Source: an uncultured Luteitalea sp. (lineage in GTDB: Bacteria; Acidobacteriota; Vicinamibacteria; Vicinamibacterales; Vicinamibacteraceae). Taken from it: a stretch of DNA of 64,000 bases. The stretch spans positions 620,001-684,000 of the forward strand of contig CAKTDA010000001.1 in the NCBI GenBank assembly GCA_934541105.1, given 5' to 3'. The notes beneath the pieces were generated by a model. The model saw only the letters and a list, made by a program, of their open reading frames with translations. It did not search any database and was not told where the DNA came from. This document shows, one piece after another, positions 8,797 to 16,826 of this stretch. The stretch's first letter is position 1. Every line of letters begins with the position of its first letter. Made by a program: the position numbers and the translations under genes.

Positions 8797-9618
8797 TCAG
8801 AACTTGTAGACGAAGGCTGTGATGAACGCAATGTCGTTCTTCTGCACGCCGACGCCCGTGGGCCGGGTCTTGTAGATGTCCTGGAACTCGAGCTTCACCT
8901 GCGTCCGGCTCGTCACCGACGCGGTCAGCCCGACGCCGAATGTGTAGAGCGCGTCGCCCGGCTCGCTCATCTTCCACAGCGCCGAGACGCCCTGCGTGAT
9001 GGTCGCGGTGTCCGACAGCGCGTGCGAGAAGCGCTCGCCGAACGAGAAGGCGCCGTCGGTCTCGGTGTCGAGCCCCGTGTTCTTCTCCATCACCACGCCG
9101 ACGCTGCCGTCCACGTCGAACGTCGTGCGGTCGGTCTTCACCAGCTTGTACCCGACACCCGCGGTCGGCGCGAGCAGCCAGTCGATCTCCTTGAAGCGAT
9201 CGCGGACGTACGACAACTGACCGAACGTGTAGGTCCGCTCGGTCAGCAGGTACTCCACGCGGCCGTTCGCGAGCGCGCGGTCCACGTTGTCCACGCCGCC
9301 TTCGGTCGCGCGGATGTACAACGCATCGGCCTTGAAGATGGTGCGCGTCTTCGGATCGCGCGTGACGTCGAACGAAAGGTTGAAGTTCGACGTGTCCTTG
9401 TTGCCCTGCGTGAGCGCGAGACCCGCGCCAACCGACCCGGTCCACACGGGCGGGGGTGGCGGGGGCGGCTCTTCGCAGGCGCAGGTCGGCTCGGCCGGTG
9501 GCGCCTGGGCTGGCTCCTGCGCCTGCGCGGGCGCAGCCACGATGACGGCGGCCGCGGCCAGGGCGGCACACAAGCCCCGGACGGTCACACGGGTGAGCAC
9601 GAGTGCGTTCTTCGACAC
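8797..9618 (-). CDS. DUF481-like outer membrane beta-barrel protein
   Basis: 273 aa from a GTG at 9618 with AAAGGAC upstream. Signal peptide through about residue 34 (ending APAQAQ), then a Cys pair and a seven-Pro run (EEPPPPPPPVW), then alternating-residue beta strands with WTGSVGAGLALTQGNKDTSN, the typical opening of DUF481/YdiY-like proteins. It ends with aromatic-terminal VYKF, as outer membrane barrels do. Role unknown: the family is described as salt- or acid-induced outer membrane proteins. It lies 16 bp upstream of mscL on the same strand, an intriguing osmotic pairing but only inference. Confidence 0.8.
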   Translation of the reverse strand: MSKNALVLTRVTVRGLCAALAAAAVIVAAPAQAQEPAQAPPAEPTCACEEPPPPPPPVWTGSVGAGLALTQGNKDTSNFNLSFDVTRDPKTRTIFKADALYIRATEGGVDNVDRALANGRVEYLLTERTYTFGQLSYVRDRFKEIDWLLAPTAGVGYKLVKTDRTTFDVDGSVGVVMEKNTGLDTETDGAFSFGERFSHALSDTATITQGVSALWKMSEPGDALYTFGVGLTASVTSRTQVKLEFQDIYKTRPTGVGVQKNDIAFITAFVYKF

Positions 9619-9680
9619 GTCGACTGCGTCCTTTCAGGTGGGCCGATCGCGACGACCCTGGTGAAGATGGCGGCCGGCCG

Positions 9681-9947
9681 TCAGCGGCTCTCGCTGGCCA
9701 GCCGGTCGTACTGCTGGGCAAGGTCCTGCGCTTCGGCACGGCGCGCGCGCGACTCCTCGAGCGCGGCGCCCTCGTACGTGCGGCTCGTGGCAATCAGCGC
9801 GGCATGCTGGTAGGCCGCTCGCATCGCGCCCCGCAGCGCGTCGGCGACGTCGGCGACCATCTCGTCGGTGATGCGGATGGAAGGCGGCACGCGGGTCAGG
9901 GCCCGGCGGGCCCGCTCGTCGATGTCCATGCCAATCTGCGCGTTCAT
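9681..9947 (-). CDS. Hypothetical 88-aa protein
   Basis: Not recognised. Mostly helical and acidic/basic mixed (ITDEMVADVADALRGAMRAA, then EESRARRAEAQDLAQQYDRL). No signal peptide, Cys or membrane segment. Same strand as the DUF481-like gene, 62 bp away, so possibly the first gene of that transcript. Coding is supported by composition and by the absence of an alternative reading frame with better features. Confidence 0.55.
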   Translation of the reverse strand: MNAQIGMDIDERARRALTRVPPSIRITDEMVADVADALRGAMRAAYQHAALIATSRTYEGAALEESRARRAEAQDLAQQYDRLASESR

Positions 9948-10101
9948 GTCAGGCGTCCTCGCGAAACGTTAAGGCGCCGGCCATCGGGGGCGGGCGCAAC
10001 GGCTCACATTGTACGGCCGGCCGCGCCGTACCGCCGCCGGGCCCAACCACGGACGACTTTGCGCTAGCATGGCCCTGCCAGCCCCCTGCCCGGGACGACA
10101 C

Positions 10102-11070
10102 ATGCGTGCCATCCCTCGATGCCTGCTGCTCGCCGCGCTCCTCTCCCCTGTCGCCGGACTCGCCGCGCCGCACGCTCCCTTCATCGTCGCGGTTGTGCGT
10201 GACGATGGCGTGATGCTGCCGGTGGCGACATTCGACCGCGGCCGCTGGCGCACACCCTGGCCCGGCCCCGCGAAGGAGGCCCTCGTGCCCGTGCGGCTCG
10301 ACGACTGTCCCCTCGCCTGGTGGGGACTGCCGGTCCCACCCCGCGAGTGGATCTTCCACGCCGCCGGCGAGGCGCCCCGACCCATCGTGCCCGATGGCGT
10401 CACGTGGGTGCTCGCGCACTGCCAGCAGCAGGTCGCGCTGCACAGCCGCGCGGCACGCCGGGAACCGTTCCGGCCGCCTGATGGCACCCGCGCCCCCAAG
10501 CACGGCATCGCCGTCGCCGGCGACGCCGCCATCACGCTGCCGCGACCCGTCGCCTCCGACAGCCCGGAAGCCGCGGCCCTCCTCGACGCCCTGCAGCCCG
10601 CATTCAACCATCACGAGCGGATGATGCTCGCCGGCGACTACTTCGCGGTCTACACGCCGTCGGTCGACGGAGCCGAGCGCGACCGGATGCCGGTGCAGGC
10701 GCTGTCGATTCACGCCGGGCAGGGGCGCACCGGCGGCGACGTCTACTTCGTCGAGCTCGAACGACGCTATCCGCGGCGGCGGCCCGCCGACCTGCAGTGG
10801 TGCGACGAGGTCACCTACATGAACGGCTGGGCCCACCGTGGACGGGACAATCGCATGGAACTGTCGTTCATCACACGGGCGGTCACGTCCTGCCTGCTCG
10901 ACACCGTGGTGCGGGCCGAACCACGCGCGGTCATCGACACCCCGCGCGGCCCGGTGTGGCTCGTCGAGGAGTATCGGCCGGATGCCGAAGCGTTCGGCCT
11001 GTACCTCGCGCCCGACCGCGATGGCGCGCAGCTCATCACGAGGCGGTTCGCCGGCACCTGTTCTCCGTAA
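10102..11070 (+). CDS. Exported hypothetical protein, 322 aa
   Basis: Function not recognised. The ATG at 10102 starts a signal peptide (MRAIPRCLLLAALLSPVAGL, AAPH) and the remaining 300 residues are soluble with many Arg/Pro and scattered Cys (DDCPLAWWGLPVPPREW, AHCQQQ, LQWCDEVTY). Cys residues in an exported protein may form disulfides. A TAGCAT hexamer at 10064-10069 is a possible -10. The gene converges on malQ, with stops 8 bp apart around another GCCTACG motif. Upstream in-frame ATGs at 10009 and 10069 would place extra residues before the signal peptide and are rejected. Confidence 0.7.
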   Translation: MRAIPRCLLLAALLSPVAGLAAPHAPFIVAVVRDDGVMLPVATFDRGRWRTPWPGPAKEALVPVRLDDCPLAWWGLPVPPREWIFHAAGEAPRPIVPDGVTWVLAHCQQQVALHSRAARREPFRPPDGTRAPKHGIAVAGDAAITLPRPVASDSPEAAALLDALQPAFNHHERMMLAGDYFAVYTPSVDGAERDRMPVQALSIHAGQGRTGGDVYFVELERRYPRRRPADLQWCDEVTYMNGWAHRGRDNRMELSFITRAVTSCLLDTVVRAEPRAVIDTPRGPVWLVEEYRPDAEAFGLYLAPDRDGAQLITRRFAGTCSP

Positions 11071-11078
11071 GGCTCCGC

Positions 11079-12659
11079 CTACGTCTCCGGTGCGGCTTCC
11101 CTGCGTGCGGCGCGCGCGAACGAGCCGACGCCCTCGGGCAGGCGTCCGTAGAGATCGGCGAGCGTGCGCAGCCGGGACGCGTGCGCGTCGGTGAGCGCTC
11201 CTGCCTCCAGCCGCCAGCGCCAGTTGCCCGAGGGGCGACCGGGGATGTTCATGCGCGCCTCGCTGCCGAGGCCGAGCACGTCCTGCACCGGCACGATGGC
11301 CGTGTCGGCCACCGACGCGCACACGGCGCGGATGGCGGCCCAGTGCAGCTCGTCGCCTCCGGCATGCAGGTACGCCTCGGCGTAGGCGCGCTCCCGCGCC
11401 ACATCGTCGGACGTGCGCGTGCTGTCGCCGGCGGACCCGCGAGCCCATCCCGCGAGGGTGTCGTTGTCGTGCGTCCCGGTGTAGGCGACGCGGTCCTGCG
11501 TGAAGTTGTGCGGCAGGAAGTCGGGCGCCTGCGGATCGGTGCCGAACGCGAACTGGAGGATGGCCATGCCGGGCAGGCCGTAACGGGCGCGCAGGTCCTC
11601 GACGTCACGCGTGATGAAGCCCAGGTTCTCGGCCACGATCGGCAGCGGACCGAGCGCGGCGGCGAGTGCATCGAACAACGCGGCACCGGGCCCTCTCCGC
11701 CAGGTGCCGTGCATGGCGGTCGCCGCGTCGCCCGGCACTTCCCAGTACGCGACGAAGCCCCGGAAGTGATCGAGCCGCACGCGATCGACCTGCGCGAGGG
11801 TCGCGCGTACGCGCGCGATCCACCAGGCGTACCCGTCGGCCGCCATGCGATCCCAGCGGTAGAGCGGGTTGCCCCAGAGTTGTCCCGTCTCGCTGAAGTA
11901 GTCGGGCGGCACACCGGCCACCGCGCGCGGCCGTCCCGTGTCGTCGAGATCGAACAGGTGTGGCTGCGCCCAGACGTCGGCGCTGTCGTGCGCGACGAAG
12001 ATTGGCATGTCGCCCATGAGTGCGATGCCGCGTGCGGTCGCCGCGCGGCGCAGCGCCTCCCACTGCGTCGCGAACTGCCACTGCACGAAGGCGTGCAGGC
12101 GGCACGCCTCGGCGTGCTGTTCGCGAGCCGCGGCCAGGGCACGCGGGTCCCTGTCGCGCACGGGCGTCGGCCACGTCGTCCAGGCCCGCATGTCGTGCGC
12201 GTCCTTGAGCGCCATGAAGAGGCTGAAGTCGTCGAGCCACCAGGCGTGCGAGCGGGCGAAGGCGTCGAGCGCCGCGCGCGCGTCGGACGGGGCACCCGCC
12301 TCGAAAGCCCGAAAGGCGCGGGCAAGCAACGCACGGCGTGGGGCGATCAGCCGATCGAAGTCCGCCGTGGACACCGGCAACGACTCGAGAGGCGCCAGGT
12401 CCTCGGCGTGCAGCCACCCCTCGTCGCGCAGGCGTTCGAGGCTGACGAGGAGCGGGTTGCCAGCCATGGCCGAGAAGCACTGGTAGGGCGAATCGCCGTA
12501 TCCGGTGGGGCCGAGCGGCAACACCTGCCAGAGCCGCTGGCCCGCCGCCTCGAGGAAGTCGAGGAAGCGGTACGCCGCGGGGCCGAGGTCCCCGATGCCG
12601 TGCGGGCCCGGGAGGGATGTCGGGTGCAGCAACAGGCCGCTGATGCGAGACGAGGCCAT
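11079..12659 (-). CDS. malQ: 4-alpha-glucanotransferase (amylomaltase, GH77)
   Basis: 526-aa cytosolic enzyme that moves alpha-1,4-glucan segments between maltodextrins. It opens RISGLLLHPTSLPGPHGIGD and continues LGPAAYRFLDFL, the amylomaltase hallmark. Catalytic residues are visible: nucleophile Asp297 in VRLDHFRGF, acid/base Glu344 in IVAENLG, and Asp398 in GTHDNDT. Length is that of the compact bacterial type (about 500-530 aa) without the extra E. coli N-terminal domain. No other glycogen or maltose gene is adjacent. Confidence 0.95.
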   Translation of the reverse strand: MASSRISGLLLHPTSLPGPHGIGDLGPAAYRFLDFLEAAGQRLWQVLPLGPTGYGDSPYQCFSAMAGNPLLVSLERLRDEGWLHAEDLAPLESLPVSTADFDRLIAPRRALLARAFRAFEAGAPSDARAALDAFARSHAWWLDDFSLFMALKDAHDMRAWTTWPTPVRDRDPRALAAAREQHAEACRLHAFVQWQFATQWEALRRAATARGIALMGDMPIFVAHDSADVWAQPHLFDLDDTGRPRAVAGVPPDYFSETGQLWGNPLYRWDRMAADGYAWWIARVRATLAQVDRVRLDHFRGFVAYWEVPGDAATAMHGTWRRGPGAALFDALAAALGPLPIVAENLGFITRDVEDLRARYGLPGMAILQFAFGTDPQAPDFLPHNFTQDRVAYTGTHDNDTLAGWARGSAGDSTRTSDDVARERAYAEAYLHAGGDELHWAAIRAVCASVADTAIVPVQDVLGLGSEARMNIPGRPSGNWRWRLEAGALTDAHASRLRTLADLYGRLPEGVGSFARAARREAAPET

Positions 12660-12699
12660 GCCACGCAGTATGGCCGACGCGCGACCTCAGCCGGCCGCC

Positions 12700-13614
12700 T
12701 CACCGTTCCGGCGTGGGCCTGCCGAGTTCGGCGAGCCGCTTCTTCAGGTACGCCTCGTACTCCTTCTTCAGCTCGGGATCTCGCGGCGATCCGTAGATCT
12801 CGGCAGACGTGTAGCGCCCCTCGTCGAACTTGCGCTTGGTCCACTCGTCGTGGATGCGCGTCACGTCGGCGGTGTCGAGCACGGTCGTCACGAGCGCCGG
12901 CGGGATGAAGTACACGCCTTCCCTGTCGCCGACCACGAGATCGCCTGGCATGACCGTCACGCCGCCAATCCGGACCGGGATGTTGATGCCGGTGATCATC
13001 ACGTTGTTGATCGCGCTCGGATGGGCGTGCCGGAAGTAGGCCGGCATCGGGATCTGCGCGATACCTTCGAGGTCGCGGATCGACCCGTCCACGACGAGCC
13101 CGCCGCCGTGTGTCGCCTTGTGCACGTAGTAGAAGAGGTTGTCGCCGACGATCGTTCCGCCCTCGCGCTTGCCGAAGACGTCGGCGACGAGGACGTCGCC
13201 CGGCTGCAGCTGATCGATCGCGAACTGGTTGCCGAGCCGCCCGATGCCGGCCTGCTTCGCGTTGGCATCGAGGACGTCCTGCACGTCGGGTCTCGCGGGC
13301 ATGAACTGCACCGTGAAAGCTCGCCCGACGAGCTTGGTTCCCGGGTGGAGGATGCGGAAGCCGTCCTCGTACTGGTTGCGGAACCCCTTCCCCGGCAGCA
13401 CCGTGAGGATGTCCTCCGACGACAGGGCGCGCGCGCGGTCGATGAGCGCGTCGGGGACCTTCGGCCGGCCGTCGGCGAACCGCTCGAAGGGGTTCTTGGC
13501 GGTATAGGCGACGAGTTGGTCGCGGGTCAGGGTGAACAGCTGCGCCTCGACGACTGGCGAGAGCAACGTCAGCGCGAGCGCGGCGCCAGCGGCGACGGCA
13601 AGAGGGCGGACCAT
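12700..13614 (-). CDS. RraA-like family protein, exported
   Basis: 304 aa. The RraA/HMG-aldolase fold is indicated by LVGRAFTVQFMP, QLQPGDVLVADVFGKREGG, GDNLFYY, GGGLVVDGSIRDLEGI and MPGDLVVGDREGVYFIP; the Gly-rich GDN and Asp/Arg loop (DGSIRD) normally forms a divalent-metal/alpha-keto-acid site in the aldolase members. Unusually it carries an N-terminal signal peptide (MVRPLAVAAGAALALTLLSP, VVEAQ), so it acts in the periplasm and is not the RNase E inhibitor. The ATG at 13614 has GAAGGAG 7 nt upstream. Function could be an exported aldolase/decarboxylase of unknown substrate. Confidence 0.83.
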   Translation of the reverse strand: MVRPLAVAAGAALALTLLSPVVEAQLFTLTRDQLVAYTAKNPFERFADGRPKVPDALIDRARALSSEDILTVLPGKGFRNQYEDGFRILHPGTKLVGRAFTVQFMPARPDVQDVLDANAKQAGIGRLGNQFAIDQLQPGDVLVADVFGKREGGTIVGDNLFYYVHKATHGGGLVVDGSIRDLEGIAQIPMPAYFRHAHPSAINNVMITGINIPVRIGGVTVMPGDLVVGDREGVYFIPPALVTTVLDTADVTRIHDEWTKRKFDEGRYTSAEIYGSPRDPELKKEYEAYLKKRLAELGRPTPER

Positions 13615-13851
13615 CGGACGACTCCTTCCGCGCGAGGCCGCACCTCGCGCGCGATGCGGGATTGTCGGCCAGAGCATAAGCCGAGAGTGCCAGGCGCGTC
13701 AGGCTGCGGACCTGGCCCGCTCGACGGCTCGCCGAGTGGCTGCGGGCGCGCTACACTCGCACACGGCGCGGCCGCGGGCTCATGCCCGGCACCGGAAGGC
13801 CGATGTCGGGAGTGCCGGTCCTGTGTCGTGAATCCAGCCGGCACACACTCC

Positions 13852-14166
13852 ATGTCGATTGGTCCCATCATCCTGATCCTGGCGTCGGTCCCGATGCTCT
13901 GCGGCCGGATTTCGCCACGCGGCCCGCTCGGCCTCGGCCGCGATCGCGAGGTCTCCGAAGAGGAGTGGTATCGCGCCAACCGCATTGCGGGCGCGGCATT
14001 CCTGACGGGCGGCCTGATCTGGCTCGCCGCCTCGGTGCTGCTGCCGGGCCGCTTCGACTCGGTGCGCCAGGAGCGTGAGACGATCGCGTTCATCGGCGCG
14101 ACGGCCGTCGCGGTCGCGATGGTGGTGTCGATGTTCTGCGTGGAAAGCGGGTACGAGGAACGCTGA
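13852..14166 (+). CDS. Small membrane protein, SdpI-like
   Basis: 104 aa with three hydrophobic segments (MSIGPIILILASVPMLCG, AGAAFLTGGLIWLAASVLL, FIGATAVAVAMVVSMFCV) and the middle motif SEEEWYRANRIAG, which resembles the 'SS.E.W...NR..G' signature of SdpI/YhfL-type membrane proteins. SdpI in Bacillus gives immunity to a peptide toxin; here only the fold class is suggested. No Shine-Dalgarno is obvious before the ATG. A TACACT hexamer at 13752-13757 could be its -10. Confidence 0.65.
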   Translation: MSIGPIILILASVPMLCGRISPRGPLGLGRDREVSEEEWYRANRIAGAAFLTGGLIWLAASVLLPGRFDSVRQERETIAFIGATAVAVAMVVSMFCVESGYEER

Positions 14167-14172
14167 CGCGCG

Positions 14173-14334
14173 TCAGCCGCGGGCGAGGACGTAGAGCACG
14201 GCAATGCGTGTCGCGTCGAGCGCGGCCTGGGGCAGCCAGGGCCAGGCGTCGAACGTGATGGTCCAGACGGCCAACGCCGCGAGCCAACCGGCGGCCACGG
14301 GTGGCCACGCGCCGGGGCTGGTGTCAGGCGGCAT
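14173..14334 (-). CDS. Hypothetical 53-aa single-pass membrane peptide
   Basis: Short gene read directly from the minus strand: ATG at 14334, TGA at 14173-14175. The product starts MPPDTSPGAWPPVAAGWLAA and contains one Trp-rich hydrophobic stretch (AGWLAALAVWTITFDAWPWL). It overlaps the 85-aa gene upstream by 11 bp, consistent with translational coupling, and converges tail-to-tail with the SdpI-like gene. Function unknown; existence rests on coupling and on a sensible membrane segment. Confidence 0.5.
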   Translation of the reverse strand: MPPDTSPGAWPPVAAGWLAALAVWTITFDAWPWLPQAALDATRIAVLYVLARG

Positions 14335-14581
14335 GACTGCGGTTGCGCGCGGATACCGGGGTGGCTGGCACAGGCGCGGTCACCGGGGACGCCCGACGCG
14401 TCCGTCGCAGGGCGTGCAGCACGGCGCACATCGCGAGGAGCATCGCCGGGGGCGCGAGCCGCTGGACGCCGGTGGCCCACACGGCGAGCAGCGCCAGGGG
14501 TGCACCGAGCACGAGGCCGCCCGCGTAGGCAATGGCGATGTCGCGCACCCAGGCGCGGACCGAGTGGTTCTGGTCGTGCAT
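14324..14581 (-). CDS. Hypothetical 85-aa small membrane protein
   Basis: Starts MHDQNHSVRAWVRDIAIAYA and has two hydrophobic segments (IAIAYAGGLVLGAPLALLAV and LAPPAMLLAMCAVLHAL) followed by a basic, Pro-rich tail. GAGG lies 11 nt before the ATG at 14581; an in-frame start 16 codons upstream (14629) would only add a basic leader. First of a two-gene set with the 53-aa peptide. Two-helix proteins of this kind are often accessory membrane subunits, but nothing here identifies a partner. Confidence 0.6.
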   Translation of the reverse strand: MHDQNHSVRAWVRDIAIAYAGGLVLGAPLALLAVWATGVQRLAPPAMLLAMCAVLHALRRTRRASPVTAPVPATPVSARNRSHAA

Positions 14582-14912
14582 GATCTGCAGCCTCGCGCGG
14601 GGGACGCAGGCAACAGCGCTGGCATGCACAGGATGCCCCGAAGGGCGTGTTAAGAATGCAAAACTTCGCTCGACGGTCCCCCGTCGTCACAGGTGGCCTC
14701 CTGGTCGTGGCGGCGCTGCGGGCACGACGTCGTGGCAATCGCGCGCCCTGTCAATCGCCGTCCACATTGTCTGCGTCGGGCTGCCAATCGCGCTCGCCGT
14801 CGCGCGAGCTGCGCGTCGGAGCAGCGCCGCGGCTCGCACGGGCAGCGTGTCCGGCGGATCCCCGCACGGTTGGTAGCCGCCGACCTTCTGGTCGACGGTA
14901 GACTACCCGCCC
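14582..14912 (+). other. 331-bp intergenic region between divergent genes
   Basis: Separates the small-membrane-protein pair (minus) from the amidohydrolase (plus). It contains a small GCCC/GGGC hairpin at about 14634-14645, an AT-rich patch at 14649-14670 that could belong to a minus-strand promoter, and the TAGACT -10 at 14899. Short open frames exist but none has a ribosome site and plausible composition; no RNA gene is recognisable. Confidence 0.4.
14899..14904 (+). promoter_or_regulatory. -10 element, probable leaderless promoter for the amidohydrolase
   Basis: TAGACT followed by 8 nt and the ATG at 14913, with no Shine-Dalgarno between. Transcription starting 6-7 nt past the hexamer would give a leader of 1-2 nt. 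Confidence 0.5.
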
Positions 14913-16691
14913 ATGCACACCACGAGAGGGTCGTCGCTCACGCGCCGCATCGGCATGGCGGCGCTCGCTGCCCTGATGTTCTCGTTCGGGTGCGGGAGGC
15001 CGCCCCAGGCCCCCGCGGCACGCGACGACGCGGCGGCTGCCAACTCCCGCGCCTTCGACATCGTCATCGCCAACGGCCGTGTCGTGGACGGCACGGGCGC
15101 ACCGGGGTTCCGCGCCGACGTGGGCATCACCGGCGATCGCATCGCGGCGCTCGGCGACCTCTCGACGGCGCGCGCCGGCACGCGCATCGACGCGACGGGG
15201 CACGTGGTGGCGCCGGGCTTCATCGACCTCCTCGGCCAGTCCGAGTTCAACGTCCTCGTGGACTCGCGCGCCGCGAGCAAGATCACGCAGGGCATCACGA
15301 CCGAGATCACGGGCGAGGGTGTCTCGATTGCGCCGGTGAACGACGCGATGCGCGCCGACCGCGAGGCGAGCTACGCGTTCTTCGGCGTCGCGCAGGACTG
15401 GCGCACGCTCGACGAGTACTTCGGACGGCTGGCGGCATCGGGCACAGCCATCAACGTGGGGACCTTCGTGGGATCGGGCGGCGTCCGCGATTACGTCATC
15501 GGCAAGGAAGACCGCGTGGCCACGCCGGACGAGATGGCCCGGATGAAGACACTCGTGGCCGATGCGATGGCCGACGGCGCGCTCGGGCTGAGTTCGTCGC
15601 TGCAGTACGTTCCCAACCGGTTCGCGACCACCGACGAACTCGTCGACCTCGCAAAGGTTGCCGCCGAGCACGGTGGCATCTACATCACGCACCAGCGCTC
15701 GGAAGGCAATCGCGTCTTCGAGTCGATCGACGAAGTCCTCGCGATTGCCGAGCGTGCGGACATCGCGACCGAGATCTGGCACCTCAAGACGTCGTACCGA
15801 AGCAACTGGGGGAAGATGGCCGAAGTCCTGCGGCGGATCGACGCCGCCCGCGCTCGGGGGCTGCGGGTCACGGCCAACATCTACCCGTACGACCGCGCCT
15901 CGAACGGACTCGACGCGTGCCTGCCGATCTGGGTGCGCGAGGGTGGCACCGACGCGATGCTCGCGCGCCTCGCGGATCCCGAGACCCGCGCGCGCGTGAA
16001 GCGTGAGATGGACGATCCGAATGCGCCGTACGAGAACCAGTGGTACGGGTCGGGCGGCGCGGCCGGCGTCATGCTCAGTTCGGTGCTCGACCCCGCGCTG
16101 CGGCAGTACGAAGGCCTGTCGTTCGAGGCAATCGGCAAGGCGATGGGCAAGGACCCGCGCGATGCCGCCATCGACCTTGTCATCGCCGACAAGGCGGAGT
16201 CGTCGGTCATCATCTCGATCATGCGCGAGAGTGACGTCGTGGACGCGATGCGCACGCCGTGGGTGTCGTTCGACACCGATTCGGGCGCACGAGCCGAGGA
16301 CGGCCCGCTGTCGCTCTCGAAGTCGCATCCCCGCGCCTGGGGCACGTTCCCGCGCATCCTCGGCAAGTACGTGCGCGAGGAGCGCGTGCTGACGCTCGAG
16401 GACGCCATCCGGAAGATGACGTCACAGGCGGCCATCCGCGTCGGCATCACCGACCGTGGGCTCGTGCGCCCCGGGATGATGGCCGATCTCGTCGTCTTCG
16501 ATCCGGCGACGGTGCGCGACGTGGCGACGTTCGAGGATCCGAACCACTACTCGGTCGGCATCCGAGACGTCTTCGTCAACGGCAAGGCCGTCGTCGCCAA
16601 CGGGACCATCACGACCGAACGCCCCGGACGCGCGCTGCGGGGGCCCGGCTATCGCGCCGGGCATCAGGGCCGGGGAACGAGTGGCGGGTAG
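14913..16691 (+). CDS. Exported amidohydrolase, N-acyl-D-amino-acid deacylase family, atypical metal site
   Basis: 592 aa. N-terminal signal with Cys27 (LMFSFGCG), possibly a lipoprotein although the lipobox is weak. The composite amidohydrolase layout is clear: FDIVIANGRVVDGTGAP, then PGFIDLLGQSE, KITQGITTEITGEGVSIAP, YITHQRSEG, EIWHLK, SFDTDSGARAEDG, and a C-terminal RPGMMADLVVFDP. In D-aminoacylase the first motif is PGFID-H-x-H and the next carries a metal-binding Cys; here these read DLLGQSE (residues 105-111) and GEG (Glu135), so the HxH pair and the Cys are both missing while the two later His remain. Either the zinc site is rebuilt or the substrate differs. Stand-alone gene. Confidence 0.85.
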   Translation: MHTTRGSSLTRRIGMAALAALMFSFGCGRPPQAPAARDDAAAANSRAFDIVIANGRVVDGTGAPGFRADVGITGDRIAALGDLSTARAGTRIDATGHVVAPGFIDLLGQSEFNVLVDSRAASKITQGITTEITGEGVSIAPVNDAMRADREASYAFFGVAQDWRTLDEYFGRLAASGTAINVGTFVGSGGVRDYVIGKEDRVATPDEMARMKTLVADAMADGALGLSSSLQYVPNRFATTDELVDLAKVAAEHGGIYITHQRSEGNRVFESIDEVLAIAERADIATEIWHLKTSYRSNWGKMAEVLRRIDAARARGLRVTANIYPYDRASNGLDACLPIWVREGGTDAMLARLADPETRARVKREMDDPNAPYENQWYGSGGAAGVMLSSVLDPALRQYEGLSFEAIGKAMGKDPRDAAIDLVIADKAESSVIISIMRESDVVDAMRTPWVSFDTDSGARAEDGPLSLSKSHPRAWGTFPRILGKYVREERVLTLEDAIRKMTSQAAIRVGITDRGLVRPGMMADLVVFDPATVRDVATFEDPNHYSVGIRDVFVNGKAVVANGTITTERPGRALRGPGYRAGHQGRGTSGG

Positions 16692-16747
16692 CGGGAACCG
16701 GGTGCGCGCAGCGGATGTAGCCGCATCGCGTGGAGTGCCTGCCGTCA

Positions 16748-16768
16748 AGACTTTGCACCGTAAAGTCT
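16748..16768. promoter_or_regulatory. Inverted repeat, possible operator
   Basis: AGACTTT, 7 nt, AAAGTCT: perfect 7-bp arms in an AT-richer patch 59 bp before the LLM oxidoreductase start. Size and spacing suit a dimeric repressor such as MarR or HxlR, but no regulator gene is adjacent and a transcript hairpin is equally possible. Confidence 0.35.
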
Positions 16769-16826
16769 AATGGGCGGGGGTTTCGGGGCGGCATGCGAAG
16801 CTGTCCGTCCGGAGGAGCGTGCTCGC

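Noticed and set aside
14656..14901. Possible 80-aa protein in the 14582-14912 gap
   Set aside because: Arg/Ser/Pro-rich without a ribosome site or recognisable feature; typical of random GC-rich frames.
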